Shown piece by piece: positions 29,592-40,402 of a stretch of DNA of 64,000 bases (its first letter is position 1; every line of letters begins with the position of its first letter). Origin of the DNA: Cordylochernes scorpioides (Eukaryota; Arthropoda; Arachnida; Pseudoscorpiones; Chernetidae). The notes beneath the pieces are model-generated. The model ran no database searches, had not been told where the DNA came from, and was given only the letters and a program-made list of their open reading frames with translations. The stretch is from assembly GCA_030710605.1 (NCBI GenBank), contig CP092880.1:18661791-18725790 (forward strand). Direction: 5' to 3'. A program made the translations under genes and the position numbers.

Positions 29592-29776
29592 GTACCTGCT
29601 GGCCCTACTGGGAGGGTTCCAGGCCACGGAGCGAGCTGCCGCAGCCTTGCTACATCCCCCAGGTCTACCACCTCCCACCCTGAGCCCTCGTGCCAGGTTC
29701 CGGGCCGCAGGCCATGCCTTGGTAGCTTTGGCTCGGCTCCGGCTGATGAGGCTACGCTGGCTTCCTTACACCGCCG
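29592..29776 (+). CDS. exon with the core of the PACT domain
   Basis: Acceptor CTGTCCAG, donor CCGCCG|GTAACT. Completes K-YLLALLGGFQATERAAAALL, then a proline-rich link and RFRAAGHALVALARLRLMRL-RW. GGFQ and the following Arg-rich helix match the PACT consensus. Exits in phase 1. If the donor is ignored the frame runs to a TGA at 29836-29838, giving an alternative C-terminus. The GC content (~65%) contrasts sharply with the flanks. Confidence 0.92.
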
Positions 29777-30179
29777 GTAACTCTACTACTGCCCCTCCCA
29801 TACATAGTACATGGCTTATACCGACTGAACCTGAATGATAGAATGCCGGGAGTACAATAAGAGAGAAATCTCTTGTAACCTTCCCCCTATTTTAGCAATC
29901 CATCCATTGAGGAATGAGGGCAGTTCTTAGAATCGAGGTAACCTGAACTTTGGAAGTGTGGAGGTCCACAAACAATGTTACATTGAGCTTCTTGTAAGAG
30001 CTGTTATCATTAATGTTGGTAGCTGGGAGGACATGTGACAACATCACAGACAAGAGAGAGTCCAATTGTGTAATATTTGCACAAGAGGATAAGAAACAAC
30101 AATAGAGCGACTCTAATGGCAATTCTGATTGAATAATATGTTAAAGGCCTCACATATATGATCTTTTTTTTTTTTTTTT
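29777..30179. other. intron DNA with a LINE-tail fragment
   Basis: Only a short LINE 3' tail (TAATATTTGCACAAGAGGAT ... AACAACAAT) at 30065-30105 is recognised. Confidence 0.5.
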
Positions 30180-30475
30180 TAATTCCCTAGAACACGTGGT
30201 ACAGGCCATGATAATTATGGTGGGTAGTTAGCGATTACTTTTACCGTAAGCACACCACATGTCTACACATGTGAAAAGCAGTTCGACTTTGCACTTACAA
30301 ATGTGCCTGTTTGGTTACTTGCACTCGCTGGTGGGGTTGGACTTTTTCAAGAATCGAGGGGCCATTGGAGCATTTTTTTTTTTTTTTTAATCAGAAAAAA
30401 GTGTCCAATGCGGGAATCGAACCCGGGTTGTAGTGGTCGAAAACCAAATGGTTTAACCAGCCTTCCACCGACCCT
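30160..30475 (-). mobile_element. tRNA-derived SINE, full length
   Basis: Antisense. Tail with T run at 30160, central CACATGTCTACACATGTG palindrome, box B (GGGAATCGAACCCGG in antisense) and tRNA-like 5' end GGTCGGTGGAAGGCTGG at ~30455-30475. Confidence 0.85.
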
Positions 30476-30718
30476 CTATGATCATATCTAGAATGCTCCA
30501 TTGAAATACCAGAGTCTGCAGGTTGTCTGTCACCTAAAGTTAGTTCAACTGAGACAATCTTGAGATGTAAAATTTCAGTTTTTAACCCATATGGTGGTAG
30601 TGATAGACATTTCACTCATTCACTGATCCCTGAGTCTGTATCTGAGCGTCAAGGTGCAGGTTATTGGTATTCCTATACTACTCCCTCGTCAGATTTTGTA
30701 CATATTTACATATTAAAA

Positions 30719-30930
30719 ATAAAGAAGGCATTTCTCCTGACCACGAGCACATGTGCTTTTAAGATGTCATAGCGCCATCTAATGGAGCAAAAATAAACTA
30801 AACGTTTATTTAGCTTGCTCCGTGGTATTTGGCCAACCCAAATAAACGTTTAGTTTATTTTTGCTCCACTAGATGACGCTCTGCCATCTAAAAAGCACAT
30901 GTGCTTGTGGTCAGGAAATGCCTTCTTTAT
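30719..30930. repeat. foldback element with 90-bp arms (family F2)
   Basis: Arms AAGGCATTTCTCCTGACCAC...AAACTAAACGTTTATTT and its inverse around a ~28-bp centre. Each arm holds the palindrome AGCACATGTGCT and a TAGATGGCGCT-like box. The right arm directly precedes the Helentron-like 5' end. A lone arm is at 10107-10140. Confidence 0.78.
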
Positions 30931-32690
30931 TGACGTGACAACGTCTTAAATTAGGTTGCGGCTGGGAGTCACTTATGAAAAAGTGTAACGCCCGGTAACG
31001 TTACGATGAGTCACCGAACGAGAGTGCTGCGCGCACAGCGCTAGAGAATTAGGCGCATTGAATCGGCGCATGCTTGTCTTTGTCTTTCTCAAACGTTCTT
31101 GGCGTTGGAAAAACAAGAAAGCGTCATAATACAAGTTCACACGTGTGGTTAAAGTATCGTCAGCTGTGTCTGTAGTGAAAATGTGGAGTGCTTAGATTCG
31201 TCATTTACAACAACTACAACAATAAAGGTAAATAATTGTACACTGATATTTCATTATCGTAAACTATGATTGATTGATTAATTGTTAGATTGACACAAAA
31301 GTTGAGAAACTGAGTTTATAGGTTATGTCATACTATTGATAAATGTTGATAGTGTTAAGTAAATTATTAGTTTAAAATTAATTAATTAATTAATTATTAT
31401 TTTACAAATTTTAAATAGTTTCAAATTTATTTAGCAAAAATTTGAACCTTCGATCTGAATAAATGTTTTGATTTTCGAATTGATTATTTAAAATTACAAA
31501 TATTAAGAAAAAGTGGCAGATATAAGAAAACTTTATTTAAACTGTGTTGAGCAAGAATTTTAACATCTAATATAAGTAAATGTTTTAATTTTCAACTTCA
31601 TCATAACAGAAAAGGACTCTCCATTGGTTTTCAAACATGGCCGAGATGGAAACGACTCACAGACTACTCGAGATATTCGCAATGAATACTTACGACTTCG
31701 TGGACACACTCTAGACACAATTACCAAACAAGACGTAAAATTCTGTGACGACGCAACCGACGCTGGACAACTTATTGTAACGAACATCAACTGTCAAAGT
31801 TTAAGTGCCCATGCCGCGGACATTGAAACAGATACAGTGATACCACGATCAGACTATTTAGTATTGACTGAAACGTGGATGCGCGACACTTGTGAACCAA
31901 CTCCAATCAAGGGTTATGAGTGCGTATCCAGGGAAAATAATCGACCTAACTCAGATACCAACGCGGCTGGTGGAGTGGCGATCTATCGTAAATTATCATC
32001 GACATCTACGGCGGAAGTGTTCCAAGTTGCGATTACAGACGTAACTCGTGTCATTAAAACCAAGGGTGACATGTGCATGACTGAAGTTACTTGCTTCGCC
32101 GCTAATACTAGCTTCAAGTTTATACTCGGTGCTGTATATATTGATCCAGGAGCTAGTATGCAGGATATTGGAATGTTACTATGGCAAGGACTCGGTCCGT
32201 ACATTCACAACAGCCAGTACGTGCCACCGTTCGTGCAAATTGATTCTAGTATACCGATTCTTCTGTGTGGTGATTTTAACAAAAACGTAAAGCCTGACAA
32301 CTCGTTTCTTAATTTCATGAAAAATACGTATAATCTTGATTGCGTATCAAACGTTTCTAAGTCAACTACGTTAAAAGGAACAACTATCGACTTGACTTTC
32401 GCAAGACACATTACAGCAGAAACACTTCCTTTCATTTCATATTTCTCCTATCATCGTCCTATCCTCAACAAAATCACTCAAATAGGAATTAGTTAAGTTT
32501 AAGTTTACATGTACAATGTTTTAGTAAACAAAATATATTTCTATAGTTAAAATTTGTGCAATTCTTATTTTCATTCAATTCCTTGTTCCTATTGTGCAAT
32601 TTAATTATATTCATATCAATAAATATTCTACCGTTGTCACGTAAAATCTTCGCCCATAAAACCGACTTTACAGGCAACCATTGTTTTTTT
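30931..32690 (+). mobile_element. Helentron-like (Helitron2) element, internally deleted
   Basis: Short subterminal inverted repeats ACGTGACAAC (30933-30942) and GTTGTCACGT (32633-32642) bracket a GC-richer 5' region and an endonuclease ORF. Helentrons encode Rep-helicase with an added endonuclease. The Rep/helicase part is absent here, so this is a deletion derivative. Confidence 0.6.
31612..32496 (+). pseudogene. endonuclease/exonuclease/phosphatase-fold domain of a Helentron-type protein
   Basis: Open for ~290 codons. EEP motifs in order: INCQSLSAHAADI, LVLTETWM, GAVYIDPG, LLCGDFNKN (catalytic Asp/Asn), GTTIDLTFAR and a final YHRPI where SDHxPI is expected. In this family the nuclease cuts DNA during transposition. 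There is no convincing ATG; an acceptor-like AACAG precedes at ~31611, suggesting it was the C-terminal part of a longer spliced protein. The fold is intact, the protein incomplete. APE-like LINE endonucleases are the alternative, but no RT follows. Confidence 0.75.
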
Positions 32691-32825
32691 TTAATATCAA
32701 CACCTGACCCACTTATCTTTTATTTTTTTCTATTGTTTTTTCATATTTACATATATGCAAATAGAGAGGCATCACCATTACAATGGATTGGTTCATATAT
32801 TCTACATGTATACCTTATTCAAATA

Positions 32826-32990
32826 TAGTAGAACCTCCCTTTACCGGACACCTCTATATAAAGGACAGTTTTCATTTGCAAAATTACCATTTTTACTATT
32901 TAGAAACTCTCCAGTAAGAAGACACCTCTCTCTAAAAAACACTTTGGCTCTGCAATTAGGTGTCCTTTACAGGGAGGTTCTATTGTATTA
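32826..32990 (-). mobile_element. MITE, CAGTAGAACCTC family
   Basis: TAGTAGAACCTCCCTTTACC ... GGGAGGTTCTATTGTA; slightly diverged ends. Confidence 0.82.
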
Positions 32991-33127
32991 AGAAAATTGT
33001 GATATACTTTTATAAAAATATATAAAAAACTTACGCAATAAGTTTATTACAAAAACTATACAAGCTTTCAAGCTCAGCTATTGCTTTTCAACAGGCGGAT
33101 TTGGTCTTATTACCTTATGTTGATGAT

Positions 33128-33447
33128 TATATTTTTTCTTGCTTATCCCTAGTACACGTGGTACAGGCCATGATAATCATGGTGGGTAGAAGTAGGCAAC
33201 TGCCTATACTGTAAGCGCACCACATGTCTACATATGTGAAAAACAGTTTGACTTTGCACTTACAAATATGCCAGAGACACCGTTTGGTTACTTGCACTCG
33301 CTGGTGGGGTTGGACTTTTGCAAGAATAAGAATACATTGGAGCATTTTTTTTTTAATCAGAAAAAAGTGCCCAATGCGGGAATCGAACCCGGGTCATAGA
33401 GGTTGAAAAACCAACGGTTTAGATCATCCTTCCACTGACCCCCCATG
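33128..33447 (-). mobile_element. tRNA-derived SINE, full length
   Basis: Antisense, with all blocks present from GCTTATCCCTAGTACACGTG to the tRNA-like head at ~33380-33445. A short P1 scrap precedes it. Confidence 0.85.
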
Positions 33448-33491
33448 ATTACCATGAAATACTTGACTGATCCTGATGTTTGTTGTTGCAG

Positions 33492-33499
33492 AGAAATGA
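33492..33499 (+). CDS. candidate terminal exon of the PACT-domain gene
   Basis: After GTTTGTTGTTGCAG the sequence AGAAATGA completes the phase-1 end of 29776 as GAG AAA TGA, giving a C-terminus ...WLPYTAEK. A 3' UTR would run through 33500-33795 with AATAAA at 33768-33773. It is supported by a strong acceptor, matching phase and a polyadenylation signal. The open frame +1 through this region (EMTSSLPHIPAPHYKTW...) is the alternative but does not match the phase. Confidence 0.45.
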
Positions 33500-33767
33500 C
33501 CTCTAGTCTTCCACACATTCCTGCTCCCCATTATAAGACATGGCTTCCCCGTTACCCAATGGATGATTTGTTTCCCCCACACATACATATATTTATTATC
33601 TCTTTTTTATTATTATTATTATTAGAGTTTTTTGTTGTATTTGTTTATTATGTTACAACACTTCCCCCCTCTCCCCTCCATGTCTTAATTATTTTTGGAC
33701 CAAAGTATATGCAAAAAAATGTATCATAAGATTGAAAAAAAAGTATTTTTAAAGAAAAACTGTTGAA

Positions 33768-33773
33768 AATAAA
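33768..33773 (+). terminator. polyadenylation signal, probably of the PACT-domain gene
   Basis: AATAAA followed by TATCTTTTATGC, ~270 bp after the proposed stop; the only good signal before the next repeats. Confidence 0.45.
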
Positions 33774-33835
33774 ATATCTTTTATGCAATCATAAGAATTG
33801 TGTTTTATTTACTTTCTTATATATATACCAATTAA

Positions 33836-34020
33836 TCTGGAGAGACAAAGGTCACCTCTCCCGTCAAAATAGACGTCAAAACTAGACGCCATCTATTGAC
33901 CATTGCCGCAAACTAGCGGTCTCGGGTCGATAGATGGCGTCTTGTTTTGACGTCTATTTTGACGGGAGAGGTGACCTTTGTCTCTTTAGATCAATAACCT
34001 CCCAGACAAATTTCCATCCT
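33836..34020. repeat. foldback element F1, short copy
   Basis: GAGACAAAGGTCACCTCTCC ... inverted ... GGAGAGGTGACCTTTGTCTC, closing with CCTCCCAGACAAATTTCCAT. Confidence 0.8.
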
Positions 34021-34035
34021 ATACCTATTAATACA

Positions 34036-34222
34036 AAGCAATAATGCGCCATCTATTTATAACAAATGAAGATTTTAAGATGTGAATATTTCTTTTCACA
34101 AATCAATCAATCTTCTCTACTGTCCTTGATGAAATTTTTTTCATCACAGTAAGGACTGTAGGGAAGTTTGATTTATTAGTGAAAAGAAACATTTGTGTCT
34201 TAATGTCTTCATTTGTTATAAA
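34036..34222. repeat. inverted dimer of the structured-CTGATGA repeat's 3' end
   Basis: ATTTATAACAAATGAAGA... and TCTTCATTTGTTATAAAT are inverted around TTGATGAAATTTTTTTCATCA. The AAGAAACATTTGTGTCTTAA block is shared with 3300 and 59345. Confidence 0.65.
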
Positions 34223-34223
34223 T

Positions 34224-34810
34224 ACAGTTAAACCTGTCTATAACACTCCTTCTTGGGACTCGCCAAAATAGGATGCTATAGAGAGGGGGTCCTATATGTT
34301 GGGATCCGGCCAACGGCTTCTGTGAATATTTTTAGAATATATTTCAAGATATATTTCTATGAATAGTTTTTGTTATGTTTGGTTGTGTTCGGCAACATTG
34401 TAATTGTTATATTTAGAACTCTCATTTGTTTTTATGGATGTAGTTTTGTAAATTTAGAGCGAGATTGCTGCTAATTGGTATGTAATGTTTTTGTTTTAAA
34501 TTTCTATTAATGTAAAATAAGTTAATATGTAAAGTTTTACATTTTTGTTATAAAAATAAATATATTAATCAAAAAGAGATGTCTTGATTTTAAACGTAGT
34601 CAAGTAAGAATATACCCTAACAGGTAAATCGATCTACAAAAGAATATTTGATATTAGATAAATATTTAAAAATACCACCACTATAGACAGGTCACTTTTA
34701 ATGTAAAATGTTTACATTTTAATGTTTAAAATCGGGTGCTATAGAGAGGGGTGATATAGACAGGTCACTTTAAATGTAAAATGTTTACATTTTAATGTTT
34801 AAAATAGGGC
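34224..34810. mobile_element. pogo-like MITE (CAGTTAAACCTGTCTATA family) split by a solo LTR
   Basis: The left part 34224-34296 and right part 34681-34810 belong to one element. The right part is expanded by a tandem duplication (AATGTAAAATGTTTACATTT twice) and lacks a clean final TIR. Confidence 0.75.
34297..34680. mobile_element. solo LTR
   Basis: 384 bp starting TGTTGGGATCCGGCCAACGG and ending TACCACCA (TG...CA) with a 5-bp target duplication CTATA (34292-34296 / 34681-34685). An internal ...CCTAACA at ~34622 is an alternative 3' end, but only the longer version leaves a duplication. Confidence 0.72.
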
Positions 34811-35164
34811 TCTATTTAGTTACCCAGGTTCCACGTACACAAGTCACCAACTACCTGGACAATCCTACATCTTGTACCTAAGTCTCCTTGGTTTTATTTA
34901 CAATGGCAGTGGAAGTCAGATTCATGAGGTGGTGTTATGCACATTTCTTTCTTGGGAGATTTTCTAGGGATGCTGGACTTAGGTTGGTGATCCCTAGAAT
35001 GGTGGCCGTCAGGAATCTTTGGTATTGGAAGGTTGGGTAAAAATGAAGAAGAGGTGGTCCATGGTTTGTTCTTCATCTTGACAATCAGGTCAAGTTGATT
35101 CTTCCTTCAATACCTTTAATCCAATACCTTCTCTTCTTCTTTCTTATCTCCACACTGGGTGAAG
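34811..35164. other. intergenic, nothing recognised
   Basis: Between the convergent PACT and MMUT genes. A minus-strand 60-codon ORF at 34894-35076 has no recognisable domain. Confidence 0.45.
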
Positions 35165-35440
35165 TAGAATGCATCTTCCTTTGTCATTAAGACTGGGAGC
35201 ACTACTCAGTGGCAGGCCGACTTAGCTCCAAAATAAATGGCCGCCTCTGACATGAGGAACAGACGCCATGTACAGCCGCTCCTAACATGGAGTACAAACG
35301 CTGCTCATCCTGTATACCTGGATCAGGGGCCCTTACAGGGTACTATCAGCTGGGTCAGCTGAGCCCAGGTTTTTTAGCGAGCTTGTTACTGCTCCCCCTC
35401 CTCCTTTTTCATCCAGGCTTGGGACCAGCAAAGGCGGAGT
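35165..35440 (+). repeat. interspersed repeat R6
   Basis: GGCCGCCTCTGACATGAGGA ... CTAACATGGAGTACAAACGC ... CAGCTGGGTCAGCTGAGCCC ... TTTTTCATC. It recurs inverted at 54540-54960 and is distantly similar to R4. Confidence 0.65.
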
Positions 35441-35604
35441 TATCCAAATATCCAATACCTTATTATTATTGTGTTAAAATGCAACTGAGTATAGACCGAT
35501 TATCTTTTGTGTATAACACAATCCTACTTGCTGCATTCTATTTACAAGATTGTCGACTACGTTAAACCAAATATATACCCTATTATACATAGAAAGTTGT
35601 TAAT

Positions 35605-35840
35605 GATAAGGCACAATTGGATTATAGAAAATAAACACAAGTTAATAAGACCAAATGCAAATAAATAGAGTGTGTGACATTTTGGTAACAGTGTTGTTAC
35701 CATCTTCAGACAAAACTTTTGCTGCCAAACTGCAGTACTTTTGTCTGAAGATGGTGACAATGCTGTTACCGAAACGTTACACACTATTTATTTATTTGGA
35801 TTTGGTCTTATTACCTTGTGTATATATTTGTAATATTTTC
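35605..35840. repeat. family P1 inverted dimer
   Basis: AAGTTAATAAGACCAAATGC ... GTTGTTACCATCTTCAGACA ... TGTCTGAAGATGGTGACAAT ... GAAACGTTACACAC ... CTTATTACCTTGTG. Both cores have CTGAAGA (CTGANGA). Confidence 0.82.
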
Positions 35841-36007
35841 ACTAATATTATAGATAAGATGCACCATGGGGATATTATGCAAAATTCCATTGCTTATATA
35901 TAATGCATTCTTGAAGATAAATGTTACATACATTTCTAAGAGAGACAGCACAGTTTCTATTACAAAGACATGTTTGGGTGAAGTCAGGTTTAGAAAAAGA
36001 TAAAATT

Positions 36008-36099
36008 TTATTTCATAGAAGATCTGGATTTAGAGCTGTTTGACTCATTCTTGTTGATGAGGCTGATAACTTGTTGCGCGGCCTCTGGAAGCCTGGTAC
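36008..36099 (-). CDS. MMUT: methylmalonyl-CoA mutase, last exon
   Basis: Minus strand. Acceptor GGTTGCGCAG; it enters with GT completing the Gly of FGPG from the exon at 36924-37140, then TRLPEAAQQVISLINKNESN ... RSSMK stop (TAA at 36008-36010). This is the C-terminal end of the cobalamin-binding domain, matching the GPGTRIPxAAxxVL pattern of animal mutases with a short serine-rich tail. AATAAA overlaps the stop codon (ATGAAATAAAAT). Convergent with the PACT-domain gene. Confidence 0.9.
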
Positions 36100-36339
36100 C
36101 TGCGCAACCACAGTGGTTGATAAGCATTCTGTACTGCAGCACACAGTGGAGTCATGTGATCATCTGGAAGATTTCTCTTTATTGCAGGGTACCATTGAGG
36201 CTATACCAGAATCACAGAGATTGTTCCAAAGGACATAAAAAACACTTTGATTTTTCTAAACCATTTTTTTAATACTATAATCCCTTCTGTAAAATTATAA
36301 ATGAAAGATATTTCACTGAGAGAAGATTTTCATTTTTTT

Positions 36340-36610
36340 TTTTTAATCATGACAATACATGCACAGACACAGCTCCTCAGTATCCCTGGAGAGGGATCTT
36401 TACTGTGGTCTATCAACCGGGTCAGTTGAACTCAGGATTTTTAAAGAGGTCTACTCCTCTTTCTAACAATGTTGCTGTTGGTCCGTGACTGTTTATTCAT
36501 CAAAGTTATTCTGCTTGTTCCGCGGCTGGCCTTCATATCTGAAGGTTGTTCCCCTATCAGCCACCTGGGGACATGTCCTGTAGCAGTCAGCTCTGCTGAG
36601 GTTTAGTTAT
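36340..36610 (-). mobile_element. R4 element fragment in the last MMUT intron
   Basis: CAGACACAGCTCCTCAGTAT ... CTTCATATCTGAAGG ... CAGTCAGCTCTGC; no tail. Confidence 0.65.
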
Positions 36611-36923
36611 ATGGGAGAGACAGGGAGAATTGTAGGAATGTGTGGGATAGGTCTGTTCTACTTGTTGACAACCCGAGTGAAAACTTGTAAAGAAGCTTCC
36701 TGTAAAGTGACTTCCTTGACTGGTCAATTTCTCCAATCCCACCAGTGAGGGTAAGTAACAATTTTTTCTCAAAATATCTATAAGAATTTGTAAATTACCT
36801 TTAATCTTATTCTGCAATAAATTGATAAAGAGTGAGCAATTCTTCGAAATATTTTGAGAAAAATTTTTTTCCACCCTTTCTTATATAAAAGAGAATAGAA
36901 AGGTAAATAAGCCACAACAGTAC

Positions 36924-37140
36924 CTGGTCCAAAGATGGCGGCAGCACCAGACTTGTAGAGGAAGTCGTAGTCCTGTGGAGGCACCACCCCGCCCACCACC
37001 ACCAGGATGTGGCCCTTCCCCAGTTGCTGCAGGCTCTTCACCACCTCTGGCACCAGGGTGCGGTGACCTGCTGCCAGGGAGCTCACTCCCACCACATGGA
37101 CGTCTGCATCTGCTGCTTGTTGGGCCACCTCCATGGGGGT
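36924..37140 (-). CDS. MMUT: methylmalonyl-CoA mutase, penultimate exon (cobalamin-binding domain)
   Basis: Minus strand. Acceptor ACTACCACCAG at the 5' side, donor CCAG|GTACTG. Reads [20 protein letters not shown] then [37 protein letters not shown] and AAAIFGPG, ~72 residues very close to the human enzyme. The enzyme is mitochondrial and converts (R)-methylmalonyl-CoA to succinyl-CoA with adenosylcobalamin, in propionate and branched-chain amino-acid breakdown. The DxHxxG cobalamin-ligand motif lies in an upstream exon not seen in this window. Enters in phase 0 and exits in phase 1, matching the last exon. Confidence 0.95.
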
Positions 37141-40100
37141 CTGGTGGTAGTGCACAGTGTTAGCTACTTTAAAGATAACACAGTATACACATAGTATTGT
37201 GGCAATGTACTATGGTCTGGTGGTAGTACTCCGTGTTAGTTACTTGATAGATAACACTACTATTTCAGTACACACAGTCTTGTAGCTTTGTACTATGGTA
37301 GATAACACTACTCTTTCAGTACACACAGGGTCTTGTAGCTTTGTACTATGGTAGATAACACTACTCTTTCAGTACACACAGGGTCTTGTAGCTTTGTACT
37401 ATGGTAGATAACACTACTATTTCAGTACACACAGTCTTGTAGCTTTGTACTATGGTAGATAACACTACTATTTCAGTACACACAGGGTCTTGTAGCTTTG
37501 TACTATGATAGATAACACTACTATTTCAGTACACACAGTCTTGTAGCTTTGTACTATGGTAGATAACACTACTCTTTCAGTACACACAGGGTCTTGTAGC
37601 TTTGTACTATGATAGATAACACTACTATTTCAGTACACACAGTCTTGTAGCTTTGTACTATGGTAGATAACACTACTCTTTCAGTACACACAGGGTCTTG
37701 TAGCTTTGTACTATGATAGATAACACTACTCTTTCAGTACACACAGGGTCTTGTAGCTTTGTACTATGATAGATAACACTACTATTTCAGTACACACAGT
37801 CTTGTAGCTTTGTACTATGATAGATAACACTACTCTTTCAGTACACACAGGGTCTTGTAGCTTTGTACTATGATAGATAACACTACTATTTCAGTACACA
37901 CAGTCTTGTAGCTTTGTACTATGGTAGATAACACTACTCTTTCAGTACACACAGGGTCTTGTAGCTTTGTACTATGGTAGATAACACTACTCTTTCAGTA
38001 CACACAGGGTCTTGTAGCTTTGTACTATGATAGATAACACTACTCTTTCAGTACACACAGGGTCTTGTAGCTTTGTACTATGGTAGATAACACTACTCTT
38101 TCAGTACACACAGTCTTGTAGCTTTGTACTATGATAGATAACACTACTATTTCAGTACACACAGTCTTGTAGCTTTGTACTATGATAGATAACACTACTC
38201 TTTCAGTACACACAGGGTCTTGTAGCTTTGTACTATGGTAGATAACACTACTCTTTCAGTACACACAGGGTCTTGTAGCTTTGTACTATGATAGATAACA
38301 CTACTATTTCAGTACACACAGTCTTGTAGCTTTGTACTATGATAGATAACACTACTCTTTCAGTACACACAGGGTCTTGTAGCTTTGTACTATGATAGAT
38401 AACACTACTATTTCAGTACACACAGGGTCTTGTAGCTTTGTACTATGATAGATAACACTACTCTTTCAGTACACACAGGGTCTTGTAGCTTTGTACTATG
38501 GTAGATAACACTACTATTTCAGTACACACAGGGTCTTGTAGCTTTGTACTATGGTAGATAACACTACTATTTCAGTACACACAGTCTTGTAGCTTTGTAC
38601 TATGATAGATAACACTACTATTTCAGTACACACAGTCTTGTAGCTTTGTACTATGATAGATAACACTACTATTTCAGTACACACAGGGTCTTGTAGCTTT
38701 GTACTATGATAGATAACACTACTCTTTCAGTACACACAGTCTTGTAGCTTTGTACTATGATAGATAACACTACTATTTCAGTACACACAGTCTTGTAGCT
38801 TTGTACTATGATAGATAACACTACTATTTCAGTACACACAGTCTTGTAGCTTTGTACTATGATAGATAACACTACTATTTCAGTACACACAGGGTCTTGT
38901 AGCTTTGTACTATGATAGATAACACTACTATTTCAGTACACACAGTCTTGTAGCTTTGTACTATGATAGATAACACTACTATTTCAGTACACACAGTCTT
39001 GTAGCTTTGTACTATGATAGATAACACTACTCTTTCAGTACACACAGGGTCTTGTAGCTTTGTACTATGGTAGATAACACTACTATTTCAGTACACACAG
39101 GGTCTTGTAGCTTTGTACTATGGTAGATAACACTACTATTTCAGTACACACAGTCTTGTAGCTTTGTACTATGATAGATAACACTACTATTTCAGTACAC
39201 ACAGTCTTGTAGCTTTGTACTATGATAGATAACACTACTATTTCAGTACACACAGTCTTGTAGCTTTGTACTATGGTAGATAACACTACTCTTTCAGTAC
39301 ACACAGTCTTGTAGCTTTGTACTATGATAGATAACACTACTATTTCAGTACACACAGTCTTGTAGCTTTGTACTATGATAGATAACACTACTATTTCAGT
39401 ACACACAGTCTTGTAGCTTTGTACTATGGTAGATAACACTACTATTTCAGTACACACAGTCTTGTAGCTTTGTACTATGGTAGATAACACTACTCTTTCA
39501 GTACACACAGTCTTGTAGCTTTGTACTATGATAGATAACACTACTATTTCAGTACACACAGTCTTGTAGCTTTGTACTATGGTAGATAACACTACTCTTT
39601 CAGTACACACAGGGTCTTGTAGCTTTGTACTATGGTAGATAACACTACTATTTCAGTACACACAGTCTTGTAGCTTTGTACTATGGTAGATAACACTACT
39701 ATTTCAGTACACACAGTCTTGTAGCTTTGTACTATGGTAGATAACACTACTATTTCAGTACACACAGTCTTGTAGCTTTGTACTATGGTAGATAACACTA
39801 CTCTTTCAGTACACACAGGGTCTTGTAGCTTTGTACTATGGTAGATAACACTACTATTTCAGTACACACAGTCTTGTAGCTTTGTACTATGGTAGATAAC
39901 ACTACTCTTTCAGTACACACAGGGTCTTGTAGCTTTGTACTATGGTAGATAACACTACTATTTCAGTACACACAGTCTTGTAGCTTTGTACTATGGTAGA
40001 TAACACTACTCTTTCAGTACACACAGGGTCTTGTAGCTTTGTACTATGGTAGATAACACTACTCTTTCAGGACACACAGGGTCTTGTAGCTTTGTACTAT

Positions 40101-40256
40101 GGTAGATAACACTACTATTTCAGTACACACAGGGTCTTGTAGCTTTGTACTATGGTAGATAACACTACTCTTTCAGTACACACAGGGTCTTGTAGCTTTG
40201 TACTATGGTAGATAACACTACTCTTTCAGTACACACAGGGTCTTGTAGCTAGGTAC
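37141..40256. repeat. 51/53-bp minisatellite in an MMUT intron
   Basis: About 58 tandem units of GATAGATAACACTACTATTT-CAGTACACACAG-TCTTGTAGCTTTGTACTAT. Variation is almost confined to three two-state sites: GATAG/GGTAG, CTATTT/CTCTTT, and CAGTC/CAGGGTC (the last sets 51 versus 53 bp). Runs of 51-bp units stay open on the minus strand as a 17-residue repeat (VCTEIVVLSIIVQSYKT), a by-product of 51 being divisible by 3. The first, irregular units (37138-37245) contain a copy of the exon edge. Confidence 0.96.
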
Positions 40257-40331
40257 TATAGATGGAAATTTTTCCAAGAGGATATTCTATATACAGTTAT
40301 CATCGTCATGCGTTCTTAATTCTGTCACCGT

Positions 40332-40402
40332 TTGCTTTTGGTTCAGTGGTAGAATGCTCACCTGCCACGAGGGCGCCCCGGGTTCGATTCCCGGCCGATG
40401 CA
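40332..40402 (+). tRNA. tRNA-Gly(GCC) pseudogene
   Basis: GGTTCAGTGGTAGAATGCTC, anticodon loop CTGCCAC (GCC), T arm CCCCGGGTTCGATTCCCGG and a 3' end CCGATGCA are all tRNA-Gly-like. The 5' acceptor strand (TTGCTTT) does not pair with CCGATGC, so it is a pseudogene or SINE head. TTTTTTTGACGTGACAATGT follows. Confidence 0.65.

Noticed and set aside
32556-32828. 90-codon ORF after the Helentron-like nuclease
   Set aside because: AT-driven hydrophobic reading over the element's end and a MITE; no domain.
33495-33729. Coding continuation EMTSSLPHIPAPHYKTW in the PACT gene
   Set aside because: Would need a different phase at 33492 and then runs into poly-Leu from ATT/TTA repeats; the in-phase reading stops at once.
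39083-39816. Long minus-strand ORFs of a 17-residue repeat (VCTEIVVLSIIVQSYKT)
   Set aside because: They arise because 51-bp units are a multiple of 3; every 53-bp unit breaks the frame. Minisatellite, not protein.
37195-40256. CRISPR array
   Set aside because: Regular spacing, but the whole unit repeats with no unique spacers, and the DNA is eukaryotic.
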